This document shows, one piece after another, positions 1 through 11,924 of a stretch of 64,000 nt of DNA. Both the position numbers and the translations under genes were made by a program. The stretch's first letter is position 1. Every line of letters begins with the position of its first letter. The notes beneath the pieces were generated by a model, which ran no database searches, was not told the DNA's origin, and was given only the letters and a program-made list of their open reading frames with translations. Origin of the DNA: Dillenia suffruticosa (taxonomy: Eukaryota > Streptophyta > Magnoliopsida > Dilleniales > Dilleniaceae); assembly GCA_033439265.1 (NCBI GenBank), contig JAVTVX010000013.1:22652000-22715999 (forward strand). The letters are read 5' to 3'.

Positions 1-596
1 ACTATCCGAAATTAATGAAAATTTACACTGACTAGTTATAAATTCTGTAAGTATACCATTTTTTAATTCCTGATATCTATCTAATGATCTCCTCCTACAT
101 GATTTTTTACTACTTTTTTTATAACCGGGTTGTAAATATTTTTGGACATATTCTTCAAATACATAACATGCAACTATATTAAGTGGTAATTCTTTTCTTG
201 CTAGCCATTTTATTTGTCCAATTTTTTTTTATTCGAATTATATTTAAATGTACCAGTTATATTACCTCCCCCCGTAGAAATTTGTGTTTGTTTTGTTTGT
301 GGTAATTTATCTGGATGATTATTAATTAAGTGTCTCTTAAGTGTGCCTACCCCCCAACCTTTTAAAAATTTATATTTTTTATGACAAATTTTACAAATTG
401 CTTTTTGTTCATCATTTTTTCTTTCAAAAAATGTCCATATATTAAAATTATTTTTTTTAGTTTGTGTTGTATTAGATTCAGTGTTACTAGATTCGGTTTC
501 TTCCAAAAAAGTTTTAATATCTATATGATCGGGAATTTCAAAAAATGGAGGAAGAGGAGATTGTTGAGAAGATTGTGAAGAGTATGTTCCGGCCAT
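1..596 (-). pseudogene. hAT transposase N-terminal part, frameshifted and incomplete
   Basis: The reading frame begins at ATG 594-596 and encodes about 128 residues. They contain a BED-type zinc finger: the W-x-FF start (IWTFFERK), CKICHKKY, and HLINNHP giving the C-x2-C...H-x4-H ligands. BED fingers bind transposon ends in hAT transposases. The frame stops at 210-212. The next frame then continues with transposase-like sequence (IKWLARKELPLNVVACYVF, then QPGYKKSSKKSCRRRSL) to the window edge. The switch falls in a nine-T run at 222-230, so one base was probably gained or lost there, either a real mutation or a sequencing error in a homopolymer. Conserved catalytic residues and the dimerisation region are not in view. 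Confidence 0.75.
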
Positions 597-837
597 TTTA
601 TAAAAAAAAATTAAGATTAAAATTTTTAAAATAATATATACGATAAAATTTTTTAAAGGAAATTTAAAATTAAAATTTTTAAAAAGATAATATAAATGTA
701 ATGCAAATGCAAAAAAATAAATATGCAAAAAATTTAAATATACCGATTTGACGAATACCGCAGTTGTTTTTCGCAAAATCTTGAATGAGCTCCCAACCTT
801 GTAATTTTCTCAAATCTTGATTAATGTAGATAATGGG

Positions 838-1262
838 GTATAAGGTGATGAAATGGTGTAAATTTTGATGGAAATGGTGTAAAATTTAATGGAAATGGTA
901 TAAAAAATGGTGTAGGTAATGTGGTATAAGAGAATAGAAATAGTGTAGAAATTGGTGGAAATGTAAATAATTGTGAAAATGTAGATAATGGAGAAAATGA
1001 AAATGGTGTATAAGGTGATGAAATGGTGTAAATTTTGATGGAAATGGTGTAGAATTTAATGGAAATGGTATAAAAAATGGTGTAGGTAATGTGGTATAAG
1101 AGAATAGAAATGGTGTAGAAATTGGTGGAAGTGTAAATAATTATAGAAATGTAGATAATTGAGAAAATGAAAATGGTGTATAAGGTGATCAAATGGTGTA
1201 AAAATTGATGGAAATGGTGTAGATAATAGTGTAGAAAATGATGGAGATGATATAAAAAATGG
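838..1262. repeat. 2.5-copy 170-bp tandem repeat inside the hAT leader
   Basis: Copies start at 838, 1008 and 1178, each opening with GTATAAGGTGATSAAATGG, so the period is 170 bp. The first two copies are nearly identical; the third is diverged and ends near 1262. Each unit is built from shorter degenerate words such as AAATGGTGTA. Long translations across this block are purely repeat-driven and are not genes. Confidence 0.9.
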
Positions 1263-1725
1263 TAATACAAAGGAAATAATAATGAGAGAATGTAGTAATA
1301 TTGAGAGAATGTAGATGTGAGAGAAAAAGAGAGATTTTGTTGTGGAGATTTTGGAAATGGGGTATAAGGTATTTATAGGAAAATTTTTTAACCCTATGGA
1401 CCAAAATAATCTTAAAAGTAGTCGTTTTATAACTGTTGGGAGGGGTAAAATTGGAAAAAATTTCAAAATTCAAAAAAAATAGGGAAATTTGAATCGGAAC
1501 CGGCCGGGCTGGGCCGGTTCCGTGCTGGTTCCAGTCCGTGTCGGTTTTCCAAATCGGGCCGGTTCCGTGCCGGTTCAAATTTTTTTGGAACCGGCCCGGC
1601 CCGCTACAGGAAACGGTTCCGGGCCGGGGCGGTTTACTGTAGCCTTGGGCCGGTCCCGATTTCGGGCTTGACCCGGGCCAGCCGGGCCGGTTTTCGGGCC
1701 CAAACCGGCCCGATTTCCACTCTCC

Positions 1726-3609
1726 CCAAGTACACAAATGTAGTTGTCATCACTCACTTATCAACTCCATATTAAGTAATGAGATGGTTTCACCAGTTTC
1801 AAAGTCTGGTTCATGATGACTTCTTCTTCGTCCCTTTTCTTTTTAATAATTTTTTGTTTTTTTTTTTATTTTTATTTTGTGGCGTTCGAATGACATGTGA
1901 ATGTCGAAGATGGATGGTGGGGGCTGACAATTTTAACAGAGCAGTAAAGTTTGGCATTGTGTGTATTGTCATATCTGGACCCTTTTATTAATTGAGCTGA
2001 ACGTCTTGAGTTCTGTCACGGGACAGCATATTTAATTTGACGTTACCCCAGCCGGGAAGGCAAACCTGTTGTTTTGATATGAATGAATTCAAAGTACGAA
2101 TCCCATGTGGGAGAGAGAATGTATGACTCGTACACAACTCTCGAAAGGGGAGGATGTAACCCCGCAATGTCGTGCTTATATAGATATATTTTACGGACAG
2201 ATACCGAATAAAAAGATACCCGTTACTTAATCAAATCTTAAATTTAAATTTTTAAAAAAAAATATATAAAAACTTATACTTAAAAAATTATCACCCAAAA
2301 TGACTCTAATTATTAAAAAATATGAAAATTCTAATACATACTTTTAACGTAAAAATTAAACCAAAATAGAGTGAAAGCGAGTCATGTTTTTCTTCTTCAT
2401 TTCCGATCACCGCAAAACCATCAAAATAATTTTTAGAACATATATAAATATTTTAAACCCTCGATTTTATTTAATAGATGATATTAAGTCATGAAACTTG
2501 AAATTAGAGACCCAATTCATTATGATAAATTTATATAGTCTTTCAATTATTAAAATCATATAATTGTTACTCTAAATTTGAAAAAACAAGATTAATTTTG
2601 TGAAAGTTTGAATGGACTACTAAAAATCGGTTAAATATAAACCAATTCAAATTCTTTTTATTCTCTATCATATTTAATTTCTTTTAGTTAAGTTGTTTCC
2701 ATTAACTTGATTTTGAATCATTAAGAATTTGAATTTGAATAAAAAATTACTAACACTAACAAGAATGTGAATCAAATTAATTAAAATATAATTTTAAATA
2801 TTAATCAGAATAATACGAAAAAATAATATATATATTAATGTTTGACATATGGTGTTTAAATATCTATGAAAACACGTTTCGCTTCCATAATAATCTCTCG
2901 GGACTTCGTGTATTTGGGTTATTAACCATTGCTTTCATTTGGCCACCTCATGTACACAATTCCCCCACCATTTTTTTTCACCAAACCAGCTCTTGATACC
3001 TCTGTTTTTGATATTTGACCATCGAAATCTGAGTCTTCCGATTATACCCATCACCAGCATAAAAAAGCCTAATCATTCTCTCTCTTGTTCACACCATCCT
3101 CTCCCTAGAAGTTTCTCTAACTTGCTTTATTGAGCGCTTACCATGGGGTTTTAGGCCGCAAAGTACTGTTGAGAGAGAGGGAGTTGAGGTGGTTGTGTAG
3201 ATAATTACTCAACCAAATTTTGAGGATATTAAATTTCTACAAAGTGATGGTGATATTTGATTCTCAGAGTTTATATAAAATTCTCTCTTGCCGATATGAG
3301 CTGTATAATAATATCACCGAACCCCCTCTTTTCCCTTGGTTCGCATATATGGGACATGCTTCATGGCCGTGAGAACAGAGAATAAAACAGAAATCTTTAT
3401 AGATGTACTCTGTGGTGGTGGCCAAATTAAGCCTCAGCGGCATGCACATCTACAAGATTATATAATACAATAAATTCAAAATGGACAACAGCAAGTGGGT
3501 CGTTAAGGTTTGATCAGAAAACTTTAACTTAGCTTAATATTTTTCATTATTTCTTTTTTTAAATGGGTAATAAATGAAAATTAAACTTTTCACAAAAATT
3601 AAAACTAAT
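1726..3609. other. Intergenic, no gene seen; possible retroelement relic near 2140
   Basis: AT-rich sequence without a supportable gene. At 2143-2175 a purine run (GAAAGGGGAGGA) is followed directly by TGTAACCCCGC. This has the look of a polypurine tract and LTR start of a Ty3/gypsy element, but no protein domain or second LTR is visible, so it is only a suggestion. Confidence 0.5.
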
Positions 3610-3623
3610 AGTATATTTATATT

Positions 3624-3820
3624 GTCAACGTTTCGTTGGTTTAGTGGACAAGACACTAACACTTTACATTAAAAATCGAGATTCGAGTCTTAATAGTGAT
3701 AAAAATGATATTGGGAGAGCTCTCTCTCGATTGGGACTCGACAATAGCTTGATTGAGATTAGTTAGAGTAAAGTTTCAGATATACAAAGATAGACTAAGT
3801 TCAAGGGACCCAAAAAAAAA
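3624..3820 (+). mobile_element. tRNA-derived SINE with perfect 14-bp target duplication
   Basis: A pol III A-box-like word (GGTTTAGTGGACAAG) and B-box-like word (GATTCGAGTC) sit about 35 bp apart at the 5' end. The body ends in a 10-A tail at about 3812-3821. Identical 14-bp direct repeats, AGTATATTTATATT, flank it at 3610-3623 and 3821-3834, the signature of LINE-driven insertion. The 3' region (GATTAGTTAGAGTAAAGTTT) resembles that of the SINE at 4470-4661, so both belong to one family, similar in layout to plant Au-type SINEs. Confidence 0.85.
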
Positions 3821-4100
3821 AGTATATTTATATTAAAAGTCTGATTTGAACCTAACCTTTTTAAACTGACATTTGGACCTTAGTTCTTTGGTCCAACTTG
3901 GGTCCAGTCCGAGGATTATGGGACTGTCCATGGATTGCTCTTGGATGCATAAGTTTTTTTTAACAAACTTATATTTAAAATGATACTCCAACTAATCTGA
4001 TTCGAATTACTATTAAATTTTTTTTTTTAAAGGAAAACTATCCCAATATAATTTTTTCTATTCTCGATATTTAAATCCGAATTTTTTTTTATGAATAAAA

Positions 4101-4204
4101 AAAATTTAGACCATTTTCTTGATTTGTGCATGTTATCCTTGCATAGGGGCCATACTAATTTTCTCTGTATCGTTCCAATTTTATTAGATGTTCCCAAAAA
4201 GATT
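4101..4204 (-). pseudogene. U6 spliceosomal snRNA pseudogene
   Basis: The minus strand follows U6 along its whole length: an ACATC 5' region, AAAATTGGAACGATACAGAG, ATGGCCCC, GCAAGGAT and the 3' ATGGTC tail before a T run. Key bases are changed: the invariant AGC triad after ACAGAGA-GATT reads AGT, the ACAGAGA box is followed by AAATT, and the 5' stem-loop has lost pairing. No upstream sequence element (RTCCCACATCG) or well-placed TATA is present. It is therefore most likely a dead copy. Confidence 0.85.
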
Positions 4205-4469
4205 TCAAATTCAAATTTTAATAAAAAAATCTAATAGTTTTTTTTACTAAACCAAGTATACGCTTGGTCTCGTGGACACATAATCTGAGTGTGCCAGTTA
4301 TGATATATAATAATTAATGCATACATATTATTTTCAAGGGAACAGTCTAGTGGTATAAATCTCCCTCTCTCAATCTGGTAATTTTAGATTTAAATTATTA
4401 TACAACTAAAAAAAAAATTAACTCATACATTGCCATTGCAAAATCTTTGACATATAAGATATAGAAGTC

Positions 4470-4661
4470 CATCGACACTTATTGGTGTAGGTGGGAATGA
4501 CACTTCGTCTTTTAATCAGATCGGGAGTTTGACTCCCACCGGGTACGGAGAAAACAATGTTGGGAGACCTCCCCCCAAATGAAACCTGATAGTGAAGTCG
4601 ATTCAGGATTAGTCGGGACAAAATTTCGGATACCGAAAAATCTAGATATCAAAAAAAAAAA
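4470..4661 (+). mobile_element. tRNA-derived SINE (Au-like)
   Basis: The 5' part has A-box-like TTGGTGTAGGTGGG and B-box-like GGGAGTTTGACTCCC. The 3' part carries GATTCAGGATTAGTCGGG and TCGGATACCG, a familiar Au-type 3' motif, then a 12-A tail. No clear target duplication could be read. A short head fragment of a similar element (TCTAGTGGTATAAAT) may lie at 4345-4400. Confidence 0.75.
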
Positions 4662-5107
4662 ATTCATAAGCCCCGCCAAGCTTGCACATGAAATAGAATA
4701 ACAACTACCTCAACTCTCAATCCGAAGAACTGAAATAGCTTAAAAAATATATCTTTTGCTTCTCTGTAATAGAAATTTAAAAAGATGGCGAGTGAAATAT
4801 TTTTAATTTATGTGAAAAAATGCAAATGATGAAGCTTTGGAGAGGTAAGAATGGTAGCTAACAGCTTAAGGTTCTTGCGAATTGCTCGTAAGAGATAAGA
4901 ATGCACCTTTGCCTCGTAGAATATTTCTTTAAATATTATTGTGCATGCCATGGACAATAAAATTGACTTGGATTTCCTGAAAACATGCATGAGAGTACCA
5001 AGAAACATAACTCTGAAACTACACTTCTTCCCAAAAAAATGAAGGAAAAAGTGGGGTTGGCTGTCTTTTTGTAATATAAACTTTAGTTTTGAGGAAGGCT
5101 CACAAAC

Positions 5108-5179
5108 GGGTCCATAGCTCAGTGGTAGAGCATTTGACTGCAGATCAAGAGGTCACCGGTTCGAACCCGGTTGGGCCCT
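5108..5179 (+). tRNA. trnC-GCA: tRNA-Cys (anticodon GCA)
   Basis: A 72-nt cloverleaf. The acceptor GGGTCCA pairs with TGGGCCC (one G-U), the D arm is TAGCTCAGTGGTAGAGCA, and the anticodon loop CTGCAGA gives GCA. The T arm ACCGGTTCGAACCCGGT is fully paired and the discriminator base is T. A-box (TAGCTCAGTGG) and B-box (GGTTCGAACCC) are intact, a CACAAAC start motif sits just upstream, and the gene runs into a T5 pol III terminator (5179-5183). There is no intron. It appears functional. Confidence 0.97.
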
Positions 5180-5183
5180 TTTT

Positions 5184-6166
5184 GGAAGCATTTCTTTCAT
5201 TTTTTTTTCCACCTCTGATTTATGAACGAACTTTCTTTCTTGGGCTCGTTGATTCCAATGGAAATTCAAAAGCCTAAGCTGCAACGGTTGGGCCTTTGGG
5301 GCCTAAGAAGTCACACTAGATTTGCAGGAACATCGTAGGCCCATAAAATCTAAGAAGCCCAGATTCGGGTTTCCATCAGATCGAGATACAGCATCCACTT
5401 TAAGCGTTGGTGCGTCTTCCCATCCGGCGATGACTTTCCAAATCCCCACCGCTCAGATCTCCGCCCTAATTTTATTTAAAAATTAGAAAGAAAATAGTTT
5501 CACCATTTTTGTCAAAAATTAGTAAATTTTTAAAATATACCTAATTTTATTAAAAAATCTACATATAATTTCAAAAAAAAAAATAATAATAATATAAAAA
5601 ATGTATCAACCATCCCAACAAAAACAAAATAAAGAACACAAAAAATTTTTCACGAAAAAATCATGAAAAAAATGAATAAATACCTAATTTTTTTTAACAT
5701 TCTAATCAGTATAGAGAATGGGACTCCTCTGCTTTAACTTTTTATAGCTGTGTAATCTATCTCTCTCTGTTTTTTTTTTAAAGAAATACTAAAAAATAAT
5801 CTTTTTTTTTTTAACAAAGATATCTAATTAATAAAAAGAAAACTTATGTGAAATTTCCAAAAAAAAATAAAGAAGAAAAAAACAAACACCATAAAGTGCG
5901 TCCAAAAACAACGGAAACAAAATATTTTTCACAACGAATAAATTAGAAGGTAATTATTAAACGATTATTTTCCTTTCCATATTCCAGAGTCAGTTTTGGC
6001 CATTCGAAACCCTCCCCCTTCAGCTTTTATCGCTGTCGGCGAACCCACTTCTCTCTATCTTTCTCTCTCTAGTAAGGGTTCGCCATCTCTCTCTCTCTCT
6101 CTCTGTCTCTCCGATCTGTTCTATTTTCAATTAATTTTCAATCAGATCTGATCTGATCAACCAATA
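5184..6166. other. Intergenic and 5' leader of the ARF-GAP gene
   Basis: 5280-5460 is relatively GC-rich and contains GGCCCA-type words. 5470-5960 is AT-rich without a gene. 6050-6110 is a CT-rich tract (CTCTCTCTCT repeats), typical of a plant 5' untranslated leader, ending 57 bp before the ATG at 6167. Confidence 0.6.
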
Positions 6167-9100
6167 ATGGCGGCATCAAGACGGCTCCGAGATCTGCAAT
6201 CCCAAACGGGAAACAAGATCTGCGTTGACTGCAATCAGAAAAACCCTCAATGGGCTTCGGTTTCGTATGGAGTCTTCATGTGTCTAGAATGTTCTGGAAA
6301 GCATCGCGGTCTCGGCGTTCATATCAGCTTCGTTCGGTCGGTGACGATGGACTCGTGGTCTGAGATCCAATTGAAGAAAATGGAAGCCGGAGGCAATGAA
6401 CAGCTTAACGCATTTCTCGCCGGTTATGGAATCCCTAAGGAGACCGACATCGTCACCAAGTATAATACCAACGCGGCGAGTATTTATCGCGATCGCATTC
6501 AAGCACTAGCCGAAGGGCGAAATTGGCGCGATCCACCGATCGAGAAGGAGAACTTAGGGGTTGGGAAGTCAAAACCGCCGAGGAGTGGCGGCGGAGGAGG
6601 TAGGAGCGACGGTTTTGGCGGGAATGGTGGATGGGATAGTTGGGATAATGATGATGGGTTTAGGTCTGCGTCGAATGATATGAGAAGGAATCAGAGTACG
6701 GGGAATTTCAGGGGTGGTGGTAATGGAGGTAATGGTGGTGCCCCTGTGAGATCGAGATCAACGGAAGATATTTATACGAAATCACAACTGGAGGCTTCAG
6801 CAGCGAATAAGGAGAGCTTCTTCGCGAGGAAGATGGCGGAGAATGAATCGAGGCCTGAGGGGATTCCTCCATCACAAGGTGGGAAGTATGTAGGGTTTGG
6901 CTCCAGTCCGTCGCCCTCTAGAGGGAGTGTAAATCCTCAAGGAGATGTTTTAAAGGATACTGTCTCTGTTGTTTCGCAGGTAATTTGGAATATTGGGATA
7001 CGGGTTTGATGAAATTTGTTTGGTTTTTTGTATTGGTTGAATTGAATTTTTTGGTTTTTGTTTTCTGTGAATAGGGTCTCGGTAGGTTGTCTCTGGTTGC
7101 AGCATCGGCAGCACAATCCGCTGCAAATGTGGTCCAAGCGGGGACGAAAGAGCTCACTTCTAAGGTATTGTGGCAATCATATTTATGCAAAAGCTGCACA
7201 TCTTGGAAGATCACTGATGATAATAGGGCCCAAAAAAGGCCCTAATCAAATTGACACAATCTAACATTGTGTGGTTTCATTGGTCATTAAAAAGCATAAA
7301 ATTATGTGACACTAGAGCTTGTCATTTTAGTTGTTGACTTATTTGTGTGTGTGTGTTAATATGTTAACATTATTTGGATACCCATTGTTGGTGAATGTGA
7401 CCTTTAGCTACTTTTATGCATAGAAATATGATTATTAATGGATTATGTGTGCATTGTTGAAACAGCGTTGAGATTTTGTTGCACCACAGGATAGAATGTT
7501 TTAGCATTGTTTAACTAACATTATAAGTGTGCTGGTGCCTAAAATGTCAAGTTACACAAACTTAGAATTGATAGATAGGGGTCTTGAAAACAAGATAACC
7601 TTAAAAACTATGCTCTCATCTTTTGCTTTTGTCATTTGTTATTGAGTGATAAAGGCACATGCTTTATTTAGTAATGTACCCAGTGAAATGGTATTATAGG
7701 GACAAGTTAGGCCAAAGCCATTCACATACGAACTTTCTAGTCCTCTGGTTTAAGGTAGTTGATTGAAATTTGCTGTCAATCAACCAGTTATTGATTTGAT
7801 CAACCAGAGGTGCTTAGGGTATGTCTTGAAATATTTGATTAATAATGTATAGTTGGAACTCTAGGTGATAGGTTATGAACTATATGAAAGCAAAGCAATT
7901 TGGGGTTCAGTATCTTACTTGGACAGAGCAAGAAAACTGAGAATTGAATTTGTGAATGAGGATATTTTAAATCTACTGCACTGAAAAATTGATTGGTTTA
8001 GAGTTTTTATCCTGGAAAACTAATATAAAATGAATACAGTAATGATCCTGAGGTACTGGTAGTGGTAGTAATGGCAGTGGGGTAGTAGTACAAGAGGTAG
8101 TAGCTGAGAGTGGGAGGTGAAAGTGGCTGACAATGACAACTAGAGGAGGTTGTAGTATTATTCTTGGTAAATTGGTGGCGCCAGTGATGATAGAGGTGGT
8201 GTATGGTGTTGGTATAGTGGCTGTGATAATGGTGGTAGTAGTGTCTTGGTGAGGACAATATCAATATGGATGGATGTGAAATATCATGATAGAGAGTAAT
8301 TATGTTCATAAGATAGATCCAAAATTTTAAGATCATCATTAAATTGAAAATTGACAGCCTAATAAAACACTAGGAAGAGATAATGAAACATGTTATACTA
8401 ACTTTTAACTTGACCATTGATGTAGCATTGATGCAGAATCTGCACTGGGGACATTGTAATTCCACATATTGGGACTTTAATTTAAATTTTGCATCAGGCT
8501 TTAAATGAAGTTGAGTAGAAGAAGCAAATTCTTGTTGCGAACTCAACTTGTTTGGGACTTGGTTTCTCTAAACCCTTTTTGTGCTTATGCAAATATTGAT
8601 CGCCGAGTGTTAGTTCTAAGTTCACAAGGGTATCTCAGCTCCTCAGTGAGTCAAGCAGATAGCTCATCCCCCTTTTTGATGTTTAAACTTGTTGGGAGAG
8701 TGATTATGCTCCTATAGTTTTCTAAACTCGGATCAAGTCTTTGTAGATCGTTCTCTGATTATCAGTTCATTGACGATCAGCTCGTTATAACCTTGTCAGT
8801 TTTGTATTCCTGATTTCAGCATTATGTTTGGTAAAGAATGCACCAAGTAATTTACTCTTTCCTATTAAAATAAATATGTTCTTTTTCGAGTGATTGTTTT
8901 GTTATATCTTCTGAATTTCCCTACGTTTTCTAAATGGGATACTAATGATAAATAGAGCTACTTATTTGGATCAAGTATGTTTATATATTGGGGAGGAGAT
9001 TAGAGGTTATGAAATTATAAGCATTTCTTTTTTTTTTTTTGTTTTACATGTTTTGAGCCTTTACTGTGATGTAATATGTACATGCGCAAGGAGTATCAAT

Positions 9101-9931
9101 AGTCTCGGTGTCCATGTATTCTGTCTTTCATAATATCTGATCATGTTATGCTGATATATTATGAAGCATTATTGAAACCAAAATTGGTGTTTTTGCCCAT
9201 GTGATTTCCACAAATCAATGTACACTACATATGAATGGAAATATTTTATACAGGGCAAATGTCGATTTTAGACTAATATCAGCCTTTTGGGAGTTACATC
9301 TCATCCTCACATTTAGTAGTAGTTGAAGATTTCTCTGTTTCTTTCTTTCTTTCTTGATGACTTGTATTGTTACTGACAAACATGATATTTGAAAAAGCTT
9401 GACAAGTCATCAAATGAAACCATCTTTTTTAAACAGGTGAGAGAGGGTGGTTATGATTACAAGGTGAATGAAACTGTCAATGTCGTCAGTGCAAAAACAT
9501 CGGAGATTGGACAGAAAACATGGGGCATCATGAAAGGGGTCATGGCATTGGCTTCACAAAAAGTTGAAGAGTACACAAAAGAAGGAATCAACTGGAATAA
9601 TGATCGCTGGCAACAAAATGGTAGTGAAAATAACGGGTATTACAAAGAATTTGGCAATGACTCTAAAGGATGGAACTCGGGAGGGAATTCTTCATCAACT
9701 GGCAATTTCAATTCTGTCAGCTCTGGCTCTTGGGATGATTGGGACCACCAGGATGATAGAAAGGAAACCTCAACAAAAGGAACATCATCCCATAATGGGG
9801 ATAACTGGGCAGGCTGGGATGACGGCAAAGATGATGGATTTGACAATTATTACCAGAGTGCATCCGATAAGAAAGCTGCGGGTCACAATGGAAGTTCTGA
9901 TTCCCGGTGGACAGAAGGAGGATTCCTCTAA
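6167..9931 (+). CDS. AGD7: ADP-ribosylation factor GTPase-activating protein (AGD7-like)
   Basis: Three exons: 6167-6979, 7075-7164 and 9437-9931, all GT-AG and all splitting between codons, giving 465 residues (Arabidopsis AGD7 is about this length). Residues 1-120 form the ARF-GAP domain. Its zinc finger is C-x2-C-x16-C-x2-C (CVDC...CLEC), followed by the catalytic arginine in [16 protein letters not shown]. The rest is Gly/Asn/Ser/Trp-rich, with [10 protein letters not shown] and WDDWDHQDD patches and the family motif [19 protein letters not shown] encoded by exon 2. These proteins stimulate GTP hydrolysis on ARF1 at the Golgi and help control COPI vesicle traffic. Intron 2 is long (2272 bp) and holds only low-complexity GTGGTAGTA sequence (8030-8250). 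The protein ends in WTEGGFL. Confidence 0.93.
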
Positions 9932-11924
9932 GGTTGGTACGTTCTCAATTTACTTTCTCATGATAATTTTTATTTCTTTCCATGTTGGCAAAGCCTTGTG
10001 TGTTTTAAAGAGGTTACAAATGTATAAGTTTCAACAGGGGGCTAATTGCCCCTGTAAAAGGGAAGACTGCCGGCCATGTTTGTGAGGAAAGCTATTTGTG
10101 TCTTGAAAATCAGAAACTTACTTCTTAATTTGTAATGACAAGTTGTTAATTTTTTTTTTTTTTTGGCACTTTTTTTTTTTGGATATTATTCTTCTTTAAT
10201 TATGTTATCTTTTCCTTTGATTTGTCAAACAATTCAATATGCATTAACTTGTTAAAAACTGCTAAGGGTTGAGTTTGTGGGAAGAGGAGCTTATGGAAGC
10301 TGTGTGTATGTCCAGTGTTTGCAGTGAGGCTATCATATAACAATTTTTTTTATTTGATTAACAAATATTTATGCATTTGTAAGATGAGATCTTTAAATTG
10401 CTAGTAAGAACATTAAATCACATTTAGCACATGAGCTTGGTCCAGAAGTTTTGATATCTGAAGTTAGGGAAAAGGGAATTTGAGTTACTAATGTTTAAAA
10501 AATTTGTCGTCTCCTTTTATTTTTTAATTATTCTGACCCGGAAATTCTACTAATCAAGTCATTTGTATTTTATATCTCCTTTTTATTTATAAGAAAGAAA
10601 AAGAAAAAGTCCAATTACAAGTGCCTATGTAGCATATCTCTAGTTAGAAAAATGAGTTAGGAGTATGAATTGAGACTATAAACAATCAAAGAGCAAAGTT
10701 CATAGCTAGAGTCCATTAGCTGTCAAAAAAAAAAAAAAAAAAAGAGGATACGGTCTCAATTTTTAACAAAACCTTAAAACTTGTTTGTGGTGCTCTACAA
10801 GGTCAATACTGATGATCTGTTACAAAAAAGGAGACCTAAAGTTCTCTCTCCTCTCCTGATGTTTGTGTCATGAGCTACAAAAATCTAGAAATAGAGATCA
10901 CATCACATATTTTTGAGTTATTCTATCGTGCCAAACATCTGTAATTGCCTATTTGCTGTATTTGAAAACGAGTGGCTTTGCCCCAAAAAGCCTCCCTGAA
11001 TTGTTTTTCACAAATTTTATTGGTCTTAGAGGGGACAAAAATGCTTGCTTGCTTTGGAGATGTGCTTTTGTAAGTATTCCTTGGGATATCTGGAATCTGA
11101 AAATCATTGGTTCTCTCCTTTGGGATTAGGTTGTGTTTTATGCTGCTTTGCACGATCATGCCTCAGGGTTCATGAGATTATAGTTTAGAGGGGATTGTAG
11201 AGCAAAGCTGTTCGTTATTAATAGTGTTGCTCGTTTTCCTCATTTCTGATGATTTCTTTTCATTAGAAGTTTATACATTCCCTATTTCATCTAGATACAA
11301 TTTCTTTTTCCATCAAGAAATTTTTAACAAAATCTTGAAACTTTTGTGTGATGTGCAATGATTGAATTTTCAGGCTTTTTTTTTTTTGGGAGGCGGGTTT
11401 GTGGTTACATAATGAAGTTTCAATGGTTTACCCAAATCAATAGAAGCATAAGAAAAAGAAACTGTATGTTATAAAAGCATAAGAAAGATAAAACATGTAA
11501 TCTAATCAAAGTGAACATTTGATGCCACCGGTCAATACTGAGAGATATATACTCCAGCCTTTATCATATGATCCAGACATAACTATTTTCACAACATTTG
11601 TGCTAATATTTTCACAAGCTGCCAAGCAGGACTCGATAGATCAACCTAGTCCCATGCTTTTTAGCTCAACCTATTGCTTCAATTTCTTTGTTATGTCCTT
11701 AGTACTTTGTAATTTTGATCTAGGGTTCTAGTGTGCTAATGAAGGGTCCTCCTGACCTTGCTAGAGTCGGCAGTTTGCAACTTCTGTTTGGCCGCCATCT
11801 CACGGCCTTTGTACAATTGGATTCCTTGTAGTAATTGTATAGAATCTTCCGTGCCTGTTTTTTGTTTTTTTTTTTTTTTTTTTTTTTTTTTGGGTTATTA
11901 TACTTGAGCTTCTTCGGCATTGTA
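9932..11924. other. 3' flank and intergenic, no gene seen
   Basis: 9932-10100 is the 3' untranslated region of the ARF-GAP gene. The remainder is AT-rich with long T runs (10150-10180, 11376-11387, 11866-11891). No conserved reading frame or RNA gene was recognised. Confidence 0.55.

Larger units (their letters stand above)
1..1725 (-). mobile_element. hAT (Ac-like) DNA transposon, 5' part; continues left of window
   Basis: Reading on the minus strand, the element starts near 1725 with a GC-rich subterminal zone (1495-1725) rich in GGCCGG and CCGGTT. A leader with a 170-bp tandem repeat follows (838-1262), then the transposase start (ATG at 594-596), which runs off the left edge. The outermost bases read GGAGAGTGGAAATCGGG, comparable with the end of the complete hAT copy at 47995-48439. 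Both ends also carry a GCTACAGTAA motif inside the GC-rich zone, so I place them in one family. The other terminus and the target duplication lie outside the window. The exact right boundary is uncertain by a few bases. Confidence 0.72.

Noticed and set aside
838..1262. CRISPR-like or satellite array
   Set aside because: Repeat units are directly adjacent at 170 bp without unique spacers, the genome is nuclear plant DNA, and there are only 2.5 copies.
821..1737. Three overlapping minus-strand open frames of 136-182 codons
   Set aside because: They are produced by the 170-bp tandem repeat and the GC-rich hAT terminus; the predicted proteins are low-complexity and lack any domain.
2939..3133. 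64-codon plus-strand frame with Ser/Pro-rich sequence
   Set aside because: No family motif, no plausible splice partner, and a composition typical of CT-rich plant non-coding DNA.
8007..8339. 110-codon minus-strand frame in the ARF-GAP intron
   Set aside because: Made of Thr/Ser/Tyr/His-rich low-complexity sequence from a GTGGTAGTA tract.
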